A stretch of DNA of 64,000 nucleotides from Dickeya oryzae (GCF_009372235.1 NZ_SULL01000018.1:62001-126000), one strand, 5' to 3'. Positions 16,259-26,861 are shown, numbered from the stretch's first letter. A program made the numbers and translations. Notes: generated by a model not told the origin, from the letters alone.

Positions 16259-17905
16259 ATGGAAATATTTTTCACCATTCTGATCATGACGTTGGTCGTG
16301 TCGCTTTCCGGCGTGATGACGCGCCTCCTGCCTTTCCAGATACCACTGCCATTGATGCAGATTGCGCTTGGTGCCATGTTGGCGTGGCCGCAGTTCGGCC
16401 TGCATGTCGACTTTAATCCTGAGTTGTTCATGGTGCTGTTTATCCCGCCGTTGCTGTTTGCTGACGGCTGGAAAACCTCGACCCGTGAGTTCTTGCATCA
16501 TATGCGCGAAATTTTGGGGCTGGCGCTGGTGCTGGTGGTGATTACCGTGGTGGGTATTGGTTACCTGTTGCATTGGATGATCCCGGAAATGCCATTAGTG
16601 GCGGCGTTTGCACTGGCTGCTGTGTTGTCTCCCACTGATGCGGTCGCGTTGTCCGGTATCGTCGGTGAAGACCGGATCCCTAAGAAACTGATGGGGATCC
16701 TGCAAGGGGAGGCGCTTATGAATGACGCCTCTGCGCTGGTGTCGCTCAAGTTTGCCGTGGCGATTGCCATGGGCACCATGGTGTTTACTGTTTCCGGCGC
16801 GACGCTGGCGTTTTTGCAGGTCGCGCTAGGGGGCTTGTTGGCCGGGATCGGCATCACCTGGGTGTACAGCAAATCCTTGTCGCTGCTCGGCCATCAAAAC
16901 GATGATGATGCCGCCACCCAGATCGTATTGCTGCTGCTGCTGCCGTTTGCGGCTTACCTGATTGCCGAGCATTTCGGTGTGTCGGGTATTTTGGCCGCGG
17001 TCGCATCGGGTATGACGATCAGTCGAACGCAACTGCTGCGACAGGCACCGCTCAACATGCGCTTGCGGGCTAACGGCGTGTGGAACATGTTGGAATTTGT
17101 GTTCAACGGAATGGTGTTCCTGATGTTGGGGCTGCAACTGCCAGGCGTGATTGAAGAGTCGATTGTGCAGGCGGAACTGGACCCTACCATTGAAACCTGG
17201 CTGTTGTTTGCTGATATCGCGCTGATCTATTGCGCCTTGTTGTTGTTGCGTTTTGCCTGGTTGTGGCTGATGAAACTCTACAGTCGCTATGTGCAGAATA
17301 AGCGCCCGATGTTGTTTGCCCGCTATACCGCGCGTGAAATCTGGATCAGTACCTTTGCCGGTGTACGAGGTGCCATTACGCTGGCGGGTGTGCTGTCGAT
17401 CCCGTTGTTTCTGAGTAGCGGTGAGCCGTTCCCATCCCGCTATCAACTGGTATTTATTGCTACCGGTGTGATCCTGTTTTCACTGTTGTGCGGCGTGGTG
17501 GCGCTACCGCTGTTACTGCGGGGGATTACCCTGACGGATCACAGCGTGCAGAAAAAAGAGGAACGCATGGCGCGGGTGACGATGGCGCAGGTCGCTATCG
17601 ATTGCCTTAAAAAAATGCAGGAGCGCCTGGCGGCAGACAGAGAAGAGAATCTGGATGATCAGGTACTGGCGGAGGTCAGCGCCCGCGTCATCGGTATGCT
17701 GCATCGACGTGTGGCAGGTACCGATGAACTGGAAAACAATATGGCGGTTGAGAATCTGGAGCGGCGCTTTCGTCTGGCAGCGGTCAGTGCTGAGCGTGCC
17801 GAGCTGTATCACCTGCGTGCCACGCAGCGCATCAGTAATGAAACGCTGCAAAAAATGCTGCGGGAACTGGATTTGCTGGAAGCCGTACTCAGTGAGAAGG
17901 TGTAA
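16259..17905 (+). CDS. yjcE: Na+/H+ antiporter YjcE (CPA1 family)
   Basis: This inner-membrane cation/proton antiporter of 548 residues has about 12 membrane segments in the first ~410 residues and a soluble, charged, probably coiled-coil C-terminal domain of about 130 residues. Landmarks are MVLFIPPLLFADGWKTSTREF at about 60, the ion-binding region LSPTDAVALSGIVG at about 122-135, GEALMNDASALVSLKFAVA at about 149 and FAGVRGAITLAGVLSIPLFL at about 364. It closely matches E. coli YjcE as recalled. The start at 16259 follows AAGGA. The gene order with ghxP and actP is conserved. Confidence 0.92.
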   Translation: MEIFFTILIMTLVVSLSGVMTRLLPFQIPLPLMQIALGAMLAWPQFGLHVDFNPELFMVLFIPPLLFADGWKTSTREFLHHMREILGLALVLVVITVVGIGYLLHWMIPEMPLVAAFALAAVLSPTDAVALSGIVGEDRIPKKLMGILQGEALMNDASALVSLKFAVAIAMGTMVFTVSGATLAFLQVALGGLLAGIGITWVYSKSLSLLGHQNDDDAATQIVLLLLLPFAAYLIAEHFGVSGILAAVASGMTISRTQLLRQAPLNMRLRANGVWNMLEFVFNGMVFLMLGLQLPGVIEESIVQAELDPTIETWLLFADIALIYCALLLLRFAWLWLMKLYSRYVQNKRPMLFARYTAREIWISTFAGVRGAITLAGVLSIPLFLSSGEPFPSRYQLVFIATGVILFSLLCGVVALPLLLRGITLTDHSVQKKEERMARVTMAQVAIDCLKKMQERLAADREENLDDQVLAEVSARVIGMLHRRVAGTDELENNMAVENLERRFRLAAVSAERAELYHLRATQRISNETLQKMLRELDLLEAVLSEKV

Positions 17906-17907
17906 AA

Positions 17908-17933
17908 AAACCGGGGAGCAGACTCCCCGGTTT
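17908..17933. terminator. Bidirectional terminator between yjcE and actP
   Basis: AAACCGGGGAG and CTCCCCGGTTT form an 11-bp stem around CAGA, with A run on one side and T-rich sequence on the other. It serves the convergent yjcE and actP transcripts. Confidence 0.9.
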
Positions 17934-17958
17934 GTTGTACGTTTGTGCTTGTCTCGTG

Positions 17959-19617
17959 TTAGTGAGATGAGCCCTTGGAGATGCCAAGGCCGGTTTGTGA
18001 ACGGATGAATTGCGCCTTGAATTTGCCGCGTTCTTCAATGGCATTGGCGGAGTTATCGGTAATGGAGAAAAACCAGATACCAATAAACGCTACCAGCATT
18101 GAGAACAGCGCCGGGTATTCATAGGGGTAGATTGGGGTGGCGTGACCGAGAATTTTCACCCATATGGTCGGCCCCAGAATCATCAGGATGACGGCCGTTA
18201 ACAACCCAGCCCAGCCGCCGATCATTGCCCCGCGAGTGGTCAGCTTCGACCAGTACATCGACAGCAGGATAATCGGGAAGTTACAACTGGCGGCGATCGA
18301 GAACGCCAGACCTACCATGAAGGCGATATTCTGGTTTTCGAACAGAATCCCCAGCAAGATGGCGATGACCCCTAGCGCCAGTACCGTCAGTTTGGATACT
18401 CTCAGTTCGTCACGCTCAGTGGCCTGGCCTTTCTTGATAACATTCGAGTACAGGTCATGCGATACCGCAGAGGCTCCCGCCAGCGTCAGCCCAGCCACCA
18501 CCGCCAGAATCGTGGCGAAAGCCACGGCGGAGATAAAGCCCAGGAAGAAGTTACCGCCGACCGCATTGGCAAGATGTATCGCCGCCATATTATTGCCGCC
18601 TATTAGCGCGCCTGCTGCATCTTTGAATGCCGGATTAGAGCTCACCAGCAGAATCGCACCAAAGCCGATAATGAAGGTCAGGAAGTAGAAATACCCCATG
18701 AAACCGGTAGCAAAGAGCACGCTCTTACGCGCTTCTTTGGCGTCGCTGACGGTGAAGAAACGCATCAGGATGTGTGGCAGACCCGCCGTACCGAACATCA
18801 ATCCCAGCCCAAGAGACAGGGCGGAAACCGGGTCGGAGACCAGACCACCGGGCTTCATGATGGCGAAGCCTTTCGCGTGAACCTTGGTGGCTTCGGTGAA
18901 CAGGCTGTCAAAGCTGAAATTGACCGTTTTCAGCACCATGAGTGCCATGAAGGTCGCGCCACACAGCAACAAGACCGCTTTGATGATTTGCACCCAGGTG
19001 GTCGCCAGCATGCCGCCAAACAGCACGTACATCACCATCAGAATACCCACCAACACCACGGCGACATGGTAATTCAGCCCGAACAGCAACTGGATGAGCT
19101 TACCGGCACCCACCATCTGGGCTATCAGGTATAGCGCCACGACCACTAACGAGCCACAGGCCGACAGGGTACGGATGGGTTTTTGCTGCAACCGGTAAGA
19201 CGCCACGTCAGCGAAGGTATAGCGACCAAGGTTACGCAGCCGCTCTGCTATCAGGAACAGAATGATCGGCCAGCCCACCAGAAAACCGAGCGAGTAGATA
19301 AGGCCGTCAAAGCCAGAGGTATATACCAACGCCGAAATGCCGAGGAACGAGGCGGCAGACATGTAATCGCCCGCAATCGCCAACCCATTTTGAAAGCCGG
19401 TGATATTACCGCCCGCCGTATAGTAATCACTACGCGAACGGGTGCGCTTGGATGCCCAGTAGGTGATATAGAGCGTTGCTGCCACAAATAACACAAACAG
19501 TACGATAGCCTGGATATTCAGCGGTTGTTTCTGAACGTTGCCGGAAACGGCATCCGCCGCGTGCGCCCATATTGGTAGCCCCAGAAGACCGGTCAGCAGG
19601 AAAATGCGGCTTTTCAT
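17959..19617 (-). CDS. actP: Cation/acetate symporter ActP
   Basis: ActP is a solute:sodium symporter that takes up acetate and short-chain carboxylates at low concentration. The 552-residue protein starts with a cleavable signal-like segment (ending WAHAADA) and has about 13 further membrane helices. Landmarks are [20 protein letters not shown] at about 63-82, [22 protein letters not shown] at about 275 and [20 protein letters not shown] at about 370. Its ATG overlaps the yjcH stop (ATGA). It is the last gene of acs-yjcH-actP. Confidence 0.95.
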   Translation of the reverse strand: MKSRIFLLTGLLGLPIWAHAADAVSGNVQKQPLNIQAIVLFVLFVAATLYITYWASKRTRSRSDYYTAGGNITGFQNGLAIAGDYMSAASFLGISALVYTSGFDGLIYSLGFLVGWPIILFLIAERLRNLGRYTFADVASYRLQQKPIRTLSACGSLVVVALYLIAQMVGAGKLIQLLFGLNYHVAVVLVGILMVMYVLFGGMLATTWVQIIKAVLLLCGATFMALMVLKTVNFSFDSLFTEATKVHAKGFAIMKPGGLVSDPVSALSLGLGLMFGTAGLPHILMRFFTVSDAKEARKSVLFATGFMGYFYFLTFIIGFGAILLVSSNPAFKDAAGALIGGNNMAAIHLANAVGGNFFLGFISAVAFATILAVVAGLTLAGASAVSHDLYSNVIKKGQATERDELRVSKLTVLALGVIAILLGILFENQNIAFMVGLAFSIAASCNFPIILLSMYWSKLTTRGAMIGGWAGLLTAVILMILGPTIWVKILGHATPIYPYEYPALFSMLVAFIGIWFFSITDNSANAIEERGKFKAQFIRSQTGLGISKGSSH

Positions 19618-19925
19618 TTTTGCACCTCATTTAGCAATGCTTTGGTCAGGCGGTCGAATTCACCATTGGCACGGTAGACGTAAATACCGGTAAGCACGAA
19701 AGAAATGATAATGAGCCCGATACCCAACGGGATGCCGCGGGTCGTCCCTGCTCCGGGAGAAATAGGCGTTCCCAGCCAGCCCGGCGCAAAGGCGATCAAC
19801 AGAATGAAACCGACGTACAACACCAGCATGATCAGCGAAAGAAAGGCGGCAAAACGTTGCCGTTTCTGAACCAGTTCTTTAAATAGCGGGTTATCTTCAA
19901 TCCGTTGATAAATGAGATCATTCAT
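19614..19925 (-). CDS. yjcH: DUF485 inner-membrane protein YjcH
   Basis: This 103-residue protein has two membrane helices (about 24-46 and 60-83) separated by a loop containing [20 protein letters not shown]. It is always found between acs and actP and is presumed to support ActP. The start at 19925 ([15 protein letters not shown]) is preceded by GGAG seven bases away and matches E. coli YjcH; the open frame extends further upstream without similarity. The stop overlaps the actP start. Confidence 0.92.
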   Translation of the reverse strand: MNDLIYQRIEDNPLFKELVQKRQRFAAFLSLIMLVLYVGFILLIAFAPGWLGTPISPGAGTTRGIPLGIGLIIISFVLTGIYVYRANGEFDRLTKALLNEVQK

Positions 19926-20068
19926 CATAAATCTCCAGTCAGATAAGTCGCGTCGCCTTAACAGACGACTGTTTTTTAGGTGCCACCACACACCAGAACA
20001 ACATATTGTTACCAACAACATATTGTTACCTGGTGCGGGCGGCGCTGTTTTTATCTATCGGATAACGG

Positions 20069-22030
20069 TTAAGACGGTGTGTTGCCCATGGCTTGTTTTT
20101 CTTCCAGCAATTTCTCTACTACGCCAGGATCGGCGAGGGTAGAAATATCACCCAGATTGCTGGTATCCCCGGCTGCAATCTTGCGCAGAATACGGCGCAT
20201 GATTTTGCCGGATCGGGTTTTCGGTAGTGCATCGGTCCAATGCAGAACATCGGGCGTCGCAATCGGGCCGATCTCTTTTCTCACCCAGTTGCGCACCTCG
20301 GTGTACAACTCACTGGTGGGTTCTTCACCATGATTGAGCGTGATGTAGGCATAAATAGCCTGCCCCTTGAGACTGTGCGGAATACCAACCACTGCGGCTT
20401 CGGCGATTTTCGGGTGTGACACCAGCGCAGACTCGATTTCTGCTGTCCCCAGACGGTGTCCGGACACGTTCAGTACGTCATCTACGCGGCCGGTTATCCA
20501 GTAATAACCGTCTTCATCACGGCGCGCGCCGTCACCGCTGAAATACATACCTTTGAACGTAGAAAAGTAGGTCTGTTCAAAACGGTCATGGTCACCAAAC
20601 AGCGTGCGAGCCTGACCCGGCCAGGAGTCGGTAATCACCAGATTCCCTTCGCAGGCACCGTCTTGTGGGTTACCGACGTTATCCACCAGGGCCGGTTGCA
20701 CCCCGAAAAACGGCAATGTTGCAGAACCGGGTTTGGCTTCAATCGCGCCGGGCAGCGGGGTGATCATGAATCCCCCGGTCTCTGTCTGCCACCAGGTATC
20801 GACGATGGGGCAGCGGCTGTTACCTATTTTCTTGAAGTACCATTCCCAGGCTTCCGGGTTGATGGGTTCCCCCACCGAGCCCATGATTTTGAGCGACTGG
20901 CGTGAGGTGCCCTCGATAGCTTTGTCTCCATCCGCCATCAATGCGCGGATAGCGGTGGGAGCGGTATACAGAATATTGACCTGATGTTTGTCTACGACCT
21001 GTCCCATCCGGCTGGCGGTTGGCCAGTTAGGTACACCTTCGAACATCAGTGTGATGGCACCGCAGGCCAGCGGACCGTACAACAAATAGCTGTGACCCGT
21101 GACCCAACCAACGTCAGCGGTACACCAATAGATATCGCCAGGATGGTAATCAAAGACATACTTAAATGTTGTGGCGGCGTATACCAGATAGCCCCCGGTA
21201 GTGTGCAGAACCCCTTTGGGTTTGCCGGTTGAGCCGGAGGTATACAGGATAAACAAGGGGTCTTCGGCATTCATTTCTTCCGGCGGGCAGTCATCGCTCG
21301 CCTGAGCAACCAGCTCGTGCCACCATAGATCGCGGCCATCCTGCCAGTTACCGGGTTTGCCGGTGCGCTGGAAAACGATGACATTGCTCACGGTGGTCAC
21401 GGCAGGGTTACGCAGTGCTTCATCGATGTTCTTTTTCAGTGGAATCGAGCGCCCGGCGCGGATCCCTTCATCGGCGGTGATCACCAGTTTGGCGCTGGAA
21501 TCGACAATGCGCCCGGCGATCGATTCAGGGGAGAACCCTCCGAAGATAACCGAATGCACGGCACCAACACGGGCACACGCCAGCATCGCGACAGCCGCTT
21601 CCGGCACCATTGGCATATAAATGGCGACCACATCACCTTTGCGGATCCCTTTTGCTTTTAATACGTTAGCAAAACGGCATACCGCCTGATACAACTCGCG
21701 GTAGGTGACTTTCTTGCTTTCTTTGGCATCGTCACCTTCCCAGATGATCGCGGTTTGATCACCTTGCGTGGCAAGGTGGCGATCGAGACAGTTCGCTGCG
21801 ACATTCAGCGTACCGTCTTCAAACCAGCGAATGCGAACATGGCCTGGGTCAAAAGAGGTGTTTTTGACCTGCTGATAAGGTTTGATCCAATCAACGATCT
21901 TGCCTTGTTCCCGCCAGAAAGAATCAGGATCTTGCACCGATTCTTGATACATCTTTTTATATTGTTCGGCGGTGATTAAGGCGTTCTCCGCAATCGCGGT
22001 AGGTATAGGGTGTTTATTATATTGGCTCAT
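20069..22030 (-). CDS. acs: Acetyl-CoA synthetase
   Basis: Acs converts acetate, ATP and CoA to acetyl-CoA through acetyl-AMP in the cytoplasm. At 653 residues it is normal length. The adenylation motif [11 protein letters not shown] is at about 264-274, the [11 protein letters not shown] motif at about 410-420 and [21 protein letters not shown] at about 505-525. The acetylation-controlled lysine is in [17 protein letters not shown] at about 605. It begins the acs-yjcH-actP operon. The upstream gap is AT-rich and contains a possible CRP site. Confidence 0.97.
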   Translation of the reverse strand: MSQYNKHPIPTAIAENALITAEQYKKMYQESVQDPDSFWREQGKIVDWIKPYQQVKNTSFDPGHVRIRWFEDGTLNVAANCLDRHLATQGDQTAIIWEGDDAKESKKVTYRELYQAVCRFANVLKAKGIRKGDVVAIYMPMVPEAAVAMLACARVGAVHSVIFGGFSPESIAGRIVDSSAKLVITADEGIRAGRSIPLKKNIDEALRNPAVTTVSNVIVFQRTGKPGNWQDGRDLWWHELVAQASDDCPPEEMNAEDPLFILYTSGSTGKPKGVLHTTGGYLVYAATTFKYVFDYHPGDIYWCTADVGWVTGHSYLLYGPLACGAITLMFEGVPNWPTASRMGQVVDKHQVNILYTAPTAIRALMADGDKAIEGTSRQSLKIMGSVGEPINPEAWEWYFKKIGNSRCPIVDTWWQTETGGFMITPLPGAIEAKPGSATLPFFGVQPALVDNVGNPQDGACEGNLVITDSWPGQARTLFGDHDRFEQTYFSTFKGMYFSGDGARRDEDGYYWITGRVDDVLNVSGHRLGTAEIESALVSHPKIAEAAVVGIPHSLKGQAIYAYITLNHGEEPTSELYTEVRNWVRKEIGPIATPDVLHWTDALPKTRSGKIMRRILRKIAAGDTSNLGDISTLADPGVVEKLLEEKQAMGNTPS

Positions 22031-22215
22031 AGCGCTTCTCCTTAAACATTGTTAATATTATGTCAATCAATGGTTAATAATAGTGAGCCATTAACATTTG
22101 TTTCTTTTTTGCGCGATGGATCACGCATTACAGAAATGGTGTCCAGATGTTTGCTTTTAAGAGTAGTCCCAGATCGAGAAGCATGGGGAAGCCGTTGCGG
22201 AAGTACGCTGTTTTA

Positions 22216-22231
22216 TGGGATTTCGCTCACA
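22216..22231. promoter_or_regulatory. Possible CRP site upstream of acs
   Basis: TGGGA-TTTCGC-TCACA has one perfect and one four-of-five half-site. It is about 185-200 bp upstream of the acs ATG. CRP activation of acs is established in E. coli. The rest of the 22031-22782 gap is AT-rich and shows no gene that I can support. Confidence 0.35.
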
Positions 22232-22782
22232 TTTTTGCCGATTGGAGCGGCCCGTTGGGCTCGTAAAGGGAACGATGAATGAAAATGACTATTCAATTGG
22301 CATTAACTATCATTAGCAGGATTTTGATCGGACGATATGATCAAACAAGCAAAAGATCGGCCTTATTTGAGCGATCGACCTCCAGCGAAAGCGGATATAG
22401 TGCTAACAATACCTAAAGAGTCGCACTGAATGCCGCTCATAAGTTACGAAATTGTTTTTTTGTAAGCAATTCGTAGCGACAAGTAGGCTGATTATTATGT
22501 AGGTAGTTTCGACGTTCAGTCAGCCAGATAAAATGGGATATAATTTACCAAAGTATAATACTTATTATTTTTTGGACTACGTAATCACGTAGGAAATTAA
22601 GTTATCACTCATCATGTCTTGTTCAGGTTGGTTGGATTCTAATTATATCAACGGTTTGATTATTGTGGTTGCCAGAGACATTTTCTGGCTGACTTTAAAA
22701 ACTATCCCCATACACGCCTGCGCCGACATTCTCTGGTTGCTTCAGGAGGGATAGATTTCACATAGCAAGAAGCAGAGGACAT

Positions 22783-23175
22783 ATGAGTCTGATATTTGGG
22801 CAGAATGAAATCATGAGCATGTTAAGTGCCCCTGTTCACAATGACAGGCGCGCAATTGCGGTCATTGATGATAAATGCAAGATACTCTGTGCAAATTCCG
22901 CATTTAATGCGCATTTTGGTTTGCGCACTGGTGCTACCGTCCCTGCCTCTATTGATGAGGTTCTGCCGGTTAACGTTCGGTTCGCTTACCAGGATTTCAT
23001 GACTAACAACGAGTTACTGAGCACACATGTCGCCTGGGATTTGTTGTCTGATGGTTTTGCTAAAAAGCCGCTCAGCACGCTTTCGTTTTCCAAGTTGAAT
23101 GTAGAAGACAGAGTTCTATCGTTGTTAATCCTCAATCAAGAGGATGGGGACATGACCACGACGATGGCGTCATAA
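22783..23175 (+). CDS. Orphan PAS-domain protein
   Basis: This 130-residue protein starts after AGAGGA and appears to be a single PAS fold with no output domain. The segment AIAVIDDKCKILCANSAFNAHFG at about 26-48 is a typical PAS core with the conserved N. It is followed by SIDEVLP and an acidic C-terminus. It could sense a small ligand or redox state and act on a separate partner. It is isolated in an AT-rich region and its base composition differs from the acs operon. No closer family is recognised. Confidence 0.7.
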   Translation: MSLIFGQNEIMSMLSAPVHNDRRAIAVIDDKCKILCANSAFNAHFGLRTGATVPASIDEVLPVNVRFAYQDFMTNNELLSTHVAWDLLSDGFAKKPLSTLSFSKLNVEDRVLSLLILNQEDGDMTTTMAS

Positions 23176-23209
23176 CGAGCCAGCTATTGGGAAAATGAAA
23201 TTTGACACT

Positions 23210-23228
23210 ATCAACGTTATTCGTTGAT
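23210..23228 (+). terminator. Weak terminator after the PAS gene
   Basis: ATCAACG and CGTTGAT form a 7-bp stem around TTATT, followed by the T-rich ATGTTTTCTTG. It lies 35 bp after the PAS gene stop. Confidence 0.5.
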
Positions 23229-23579
23229 ATGTTTTCTTGTGCTTTTACATAGGAGGTTACTATTAATTGGGCATATTTTAATCCTTATTGTTTGTCTCAC
23301 CTTTATATCGATACGTTTCGATAATCAATTTCACACGCAAGCTAATAAATCATTCATATTTAAATACACTTTCTCAGCTAAATGTATCTTTTGTATTAAT
23401 TCTGATACAAGCATTTTGTTGGCGAGGTAGTGCCGGAGCTAAAGATATTGGTCGGGATGAACTGATCTTGCTATCTGGAAGTACCTCATTCACCGGTTTT
23501 CGTATTTTACTGTGATGATGCGCCTCGCATGTCAGGCGTCGTTTCTCATTGTACCTGGCGTATCTTCCGCGATGGCACT

Positions 23580-23621
23580 GTCTATACGGCCTATCTATAC
23601 GTTATATGGCCTATCTATACG
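23580..23621. repeat. 20-bp-period short direct repeat
   Basis: GGCCTATCTATACG occurs at 23588-23601 and 23608-23621, with a partial copy TGTCTATACGG starting at 23580. The surrounding 23230-23700 gap has no gene I can support. Confidence 0.5.
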
Positions 23622-23705
23622 GCAGGTGACCAAACGCGACGATAGATGACCAAAATTGATGCTAATCCTGCTGGTGTTTCGTAGTTAAAACGCTAAGAAT
23701 GGTTG

Positions 23706-23722
23706 CTGAAATATTATTTCAG
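23706..23722. promoter_or_regulatory. KdgR-box-like palindrome
   Basis: CTGAAATATTATTTCAG has the exact TGAAAY-RTT-RTTTCA architecture of KdgR boxes and is a perfect 7-3-7 inverted repeat. It is about 95-110 bp upstream of the AI-2E-family permease. Confidence 0.45.
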
Positions 23723-23815
23723 GTCAGGGTATTGCCGTCCTCTGGCGTAAGGTTTCCTTGTCGCTGGTTGGTGTGGCATTCCCTTCTGACGTCGCGGTAA
23801 GAAACAGGATGTCGT

Positions 23816-24826
23816 ATGCAGTTGTTGAATGTGAAACAAGCCAGATTGCTGAGCTTTGCGTTTATCCTTGGGGGGTTGCTGCTCTTGATTGAGTTGCGAC
23901 TGCTTGCCTGCTTTATCGCCGGTTTTCTGGTGTATGAAATCATTAATCTACTGACACCGTATTTTCAGAAGGTGATCAGCGGTAAACGTGCCCGTCTTGC
24001 GGTCGTGGCGGTGATCAGTACTGTAGTGGTCTGCCTGCTGAGCGTAATTTTTGGCTCGCTGGTCGGGTTGTTGATGCAGGAAATGAAAGATACCAGCGTG
24101 TTCAACGCCCGAATTGCTTTTATTCTCGAAGATGTACAAACGCAGATCATGACCTATCTACCCGGCTACCTGCCGGTCAGTGTGGAAGAGTTGCAGCATG
24201 AGTTCGTGATGTGGCTACAAAAGCACGTAGAGATGCTGCAAAACATGGGGAAAGATTTCCTGCATGGTTTTGTCACGATGTTGATCGGCATGATCCTGGG
24301 CGCGATCATCTCTTTGTATAACATTGAGCCGACGGTGGAGAAGCCTTTGCTGAAAACCGAGCTGATGCATCGGGTCGCTCTGTTATCGTCCTCGTTTCGC
24401 AATATTGTGTTTGCACAGGTGAAGATTTCACTGGTGAACACAGTGTTGTCGGCGCTGTTCATTTTAGGTCTGTTACCCGGTTTCGGCATTCATCTGCCAT
24501 TTGCCAAAACGCTGGTGGCGCTTACCTTCATTTTTGGCTTGCTGCCGGTCATCGGTAATCTGATTTCTAATTCCGTGGTGTTCATCGCGTCGTTATCGAT
24601 CTCTTTACCGATAGCACTGTTGTCGCTGGTCTACCTGATGTTGATCCACAAGCTGGAGTACTTCCTCAATGCGCAGATTGTCGGTACCCGCATCAAGGCG
24701 CATGCCTGGGAAATTCTGCTGGCGATGCTGGTGTTTGAAGCTGCATTCGGTATTTCCGGCGTGATTGCTGCTCCTATTTATTATGCCTACCTGAAAAGTG
24801 AATTGCGGGAAGCGGCGCTGATCTGA
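23816..24826 (+). CDS. AI-2E family transporter (PerM/TqsA-like)
   Basis: This 336-residue inner-membrane protein belongs to the AI-2E (UPF0118) exporter family. Two to three membrane segments occur in the first 85 residues, a soluble amphipathic region spans about 90-150, and five more segments fill the C-terminal half. The family landmarks are LPGFGIHLPFAKTLVALTFI, FGLLPVIGNLISNSVVFI at about 240-257 and HKLEYFLNAQIVGTRIKAHA at about 276. Substrates in the family vary, including autoinducer-2 and cations, so none is assigned. It is monocistronic, with a KdgR-like site upstream. Confidence 0.85.
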   Translation: MQLLNVKQARLLSFAFILGGLLLLIELRLLACFIAGFLVYEIINLLTPYFQKVISGKRARLAVVAVISTVVVCLLSVIFGSLVGLLMQEMKDTSVFNARIAFILEDVQTQIMTYLPGYLPVSVEELQHEFVMWLQKHVEMLQNMGKDFLHGFVTMLIGMILGAIISLYNIEPTVEKPLLKTELMHRVALLSSSFRNIVFAQVKISLVNTVLSALFILGLLPGFGIHLPFAKTLVALTFIFGLLPVIGNLISNSVVFIASLSISLPIALLSLVYLMLIHKLEYFLNAQIVGTRIKAHAWEILLAMLVFEAAFGISGVIAAPIYYAYLKSELREAALI

Positions 24827-24901
24827 TGGTCTTCTCAAGCATGACTGCGCGGTATTCGCCGATGCTGCCATGTGAAAACAGCTGACCTGCGTGTCAAAAC
24901 A

Positions 24902-24927
24902 ACAATGCCGCCTGAGGGCGGCATTGT
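24902..24927 (-). terminator. Terminator after togT
   Basis: ACAATGCCGCC and GGCGGCATTGT form an 11-bp stem with a four-base loop. On the minus strand it is followed by TTGTTTTGAC, so it ends the togT transcript. Confidence 0.75.
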
Positions 24928-24943
24928 GTTGACTGGCAATAGC

Positions 24944-26470
24944 TTAGCGAGGAGAAGTTGCAATGACGGGCTCAGGCTCAGTCGGTTGCAGGCCGAGCGG
25001 GTTGTTGCCCCAGCATTGTTCGTATTTCCAGCCGGTAAGCTCTTCAGCAACGGCGCGGGCTTCTGCAGGCACATCAGCAATGGCGCCACCGGCTTTGATA
25101 CGTGCAATTTCCTGCAGCAGAATCATATGGTTCTTACGGTCCAGACGCATTTGAGCACTGAAGTAGATGGCTACCACCGCCAGTGCGATAACACCCAGTG
25201 AGAACACACCGACAATCGCCAGTACTGCACTTTCCGGTTGGGCGGCTTTGCCGGAGACAAATCCGAACTGACTCAGAATCCAGCCCATGGCGAAGACGAT
25301 GACAGAGCGCACCATCTTGCCCGCGAATGTCATGGCCCCGGCATAAATCCCTTCACGACGACGCCCTGTCAGTACTTCGTCTACATCTGCCAGGAAGGTG
25401 TAGACCGTCCACGGAATGTAGTAGATACCGCCAGTACTCAAACCGAAGACAGCGGTAATACCAAACAGAACGATCATGGTCGCGGTCTGAGACCAACCGG
25501 TGAAATAGAGCGCGGCATACGCGATCACACTGACGATTACCACCATCAACGCCATACGGTACGGGCGACCAAAGCCCATCTTCACGCAAATACCGATAAA
25601 CAGGAACGTGGAGATAAACTGCATGATGGAGCTGAAACTGTTGAGCTGGGAGACCACCGCGGTGCTTTGCTTCAGGCCAAAGACGATGAAGTACGTGAAC
25701 GCGGAAGCGAACAGCCATTCAGCACCAAAACCGAACAGGTACATCCCAAGGTGTTTGCGGAAAATACGCAGACGGAATGTGGAAGCCATATCGATGCTGA
25801 GTTTCTTCAGGGACTGCCACAGGTTCTGAGTGTGCTCACGGGCCACTTCGTTCGGAGAACGTTCCCAGGATGTGAAGTAAAGGGCGATCATCGCCGCGCA
25901 CATAATGAAACCGTAGGCCAGGCCGGTGTAGAAGAACGGTGTGGCAGAGTCTTTACCGTAGATCCCGATGAACTGGCCTGGGATGAACGCAGCCAGGAAA
26001 TTGGCGACTTTACCGAAGATAGCCTTGGAGCCGGTCAGTTTTGAGCGGACTTTGAAATCGGTCGTCATTTCGGTGGCGAGCGTTTCGTATGGCACCATGA
26101 TGGAGGTGTAGATCAGCTCGAACAACACGTAGGTCGACAGGTAATACCAGAACCCTAAACCTTCCATCCACAGCATCGGATAGACCAGCACCAGTGGGAT
26201 ACCGAGCATGATGAAGAAACGGCGACGGCCGAAAAGGCGGCCAATACGGGTGTTGTAGAAGTTATCACTGATGTAACCCATTATCGGGTTACTGATCGCG
26301 TCGATAACGCTGGCGACGGAGAAAATGGCCGCCGCTTCAACCAGGGTCAAGCCACAGAAGGTGGTGTAGAAGTACATTAGCCAGGCACCACTGATGGCTA
26401 ACGCACCGCTGCCTAGCAAGTTCGCGCTGCCGTAGCAGAACGTGTGTTTAAACGTAATAGGTTTACTCAT
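24944..26470 (-). CDS. togT: Oligogalacturonide transporter, GPH family
   Basis: This 508-residue secondary transporter of the glycoside-pentoside-hexuronide family has about 12 membrane helices. The family motif GYISDNFYNTRIGRLFGRRR lies at about 65-84, and VPYETLATEMTTDFKVRSKL at about 126-145. In soft-rot bacteria TogT imports oligogalacturonides released from pectin. Assignment rests on family, host context and a near-perfect KdgR box 20-39 bp before the start. The start at 26470 (MSKPITFKHTF) is preferred because the upstream ATG would lie against the operator and the TAGGCGA ribosome site fits here. A different GPH sugar transporter is possible. Confidence 0.75.
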   Translation of the reverse strand: MSKPITFKHTFCYGSANLLGSGALAISGAWLMYFYTTFCGLTLVEAAAIFSVASVIDAISNPIMGYISDNFYNTRIGRLFGRRRFFIMLGIPLVLVYPMLWMEGLGFWYYLSTYVLFELIYTSIMVPYETLATEMTTDFKVRSKLTGSKAIFGKVANFLAAFIPGQFIGIYGKDSATPFFYTGLAYGFIMCAAMIALYFTSWERSPNEVAREHTQNLWQSLKKLSIDMASTFRLRIFRKHLGMYLFGFGAEWLFASAFTYFIVFGLKQSTAVVSQLNSFSSIMQFISTFLFIGICVKMGFGRPYRMALMVVIVSVIAYAALYFTGWSQTATMIVLFGITAVFGLSTGGIYYIPWTVYTFLADVDEVLTGRRREGIYAGAMTFAGKMVRSVIVFAMGWILSQFGFVSGKAAQPESAVLAIVGVFSLGVIALAVVAIYFSAQMRLDRKNHMILLQEIARIKAGGAIADVPAEARAVAEELTGWKYEQCWGNNPLGLQPTEPEPVIATSPR

Positions 26471-26489
26471 GATCAATTCGCCTAACAAT

Positions 26490-26509
26490 ATTGAAACATT
26501 ATTTCATTT
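26490..26509. promoter_or_regulatory. KdgR operator of togT
   Basis: ATTGAAACATTATTTCATTT matches the pectinolysis repressor consensus AATGAAACANTGTTTCATT in all core positions but one. It lies directly upstream of the togT start, where KdgR would block transcription until 2-keto-3-deoxygluconate is present. Confidence 0.85.
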
Positions 26510-26680
26510 GAAATGAACTTATGTTCTTATCATTTGCCTGATTGCGACAAAAGTAAACTAGCCATCCCGCTCCTGACGGCTTTTAATAGGAATCTGTCAT
26601 GGAGATCATGAAATAAGTTTTTTTAATTTGATCACGGATACGGCCGGATAAAACGTAATGTCTTACCGGGAATACGTATT

Positions 26681-26703
26681 TTTTTATCGTTATACGATAA
26701 AAA
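26681..26703. promoter_or_regulatory. Perfect 10-bp inverted repeat
   Basis: TTTTTATCGT and ACGATAAAAA flank TAT. The stem has only four G/C pairs, so an operator is more likely than a terminator. It lies in the 460-bp gap between togT and the XRE gene. Confidence 0.4.
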
Positions 26704-26861
26704 TTGAGGCTGTCACTAATGGTGACATCAGCGGAAGTGGTGAAACTATCGGCACTATTTCGCCGTGTAGGCCAATAAAAATCAAGTATAATTGTAAAAA
26801 ATAGCGAGCAATTGTGACTGTTTTGTGATCTCGACTGGATCTTGCCTCAGAACACAGCGCA

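Noticed and set aside
23224-23515. Two overlapping plus-strand frames with hydrophobic translations
   Set aside because: They have no ribosome site, no family match and overlap each other in AT-rich sequence; chance frames are more likely.
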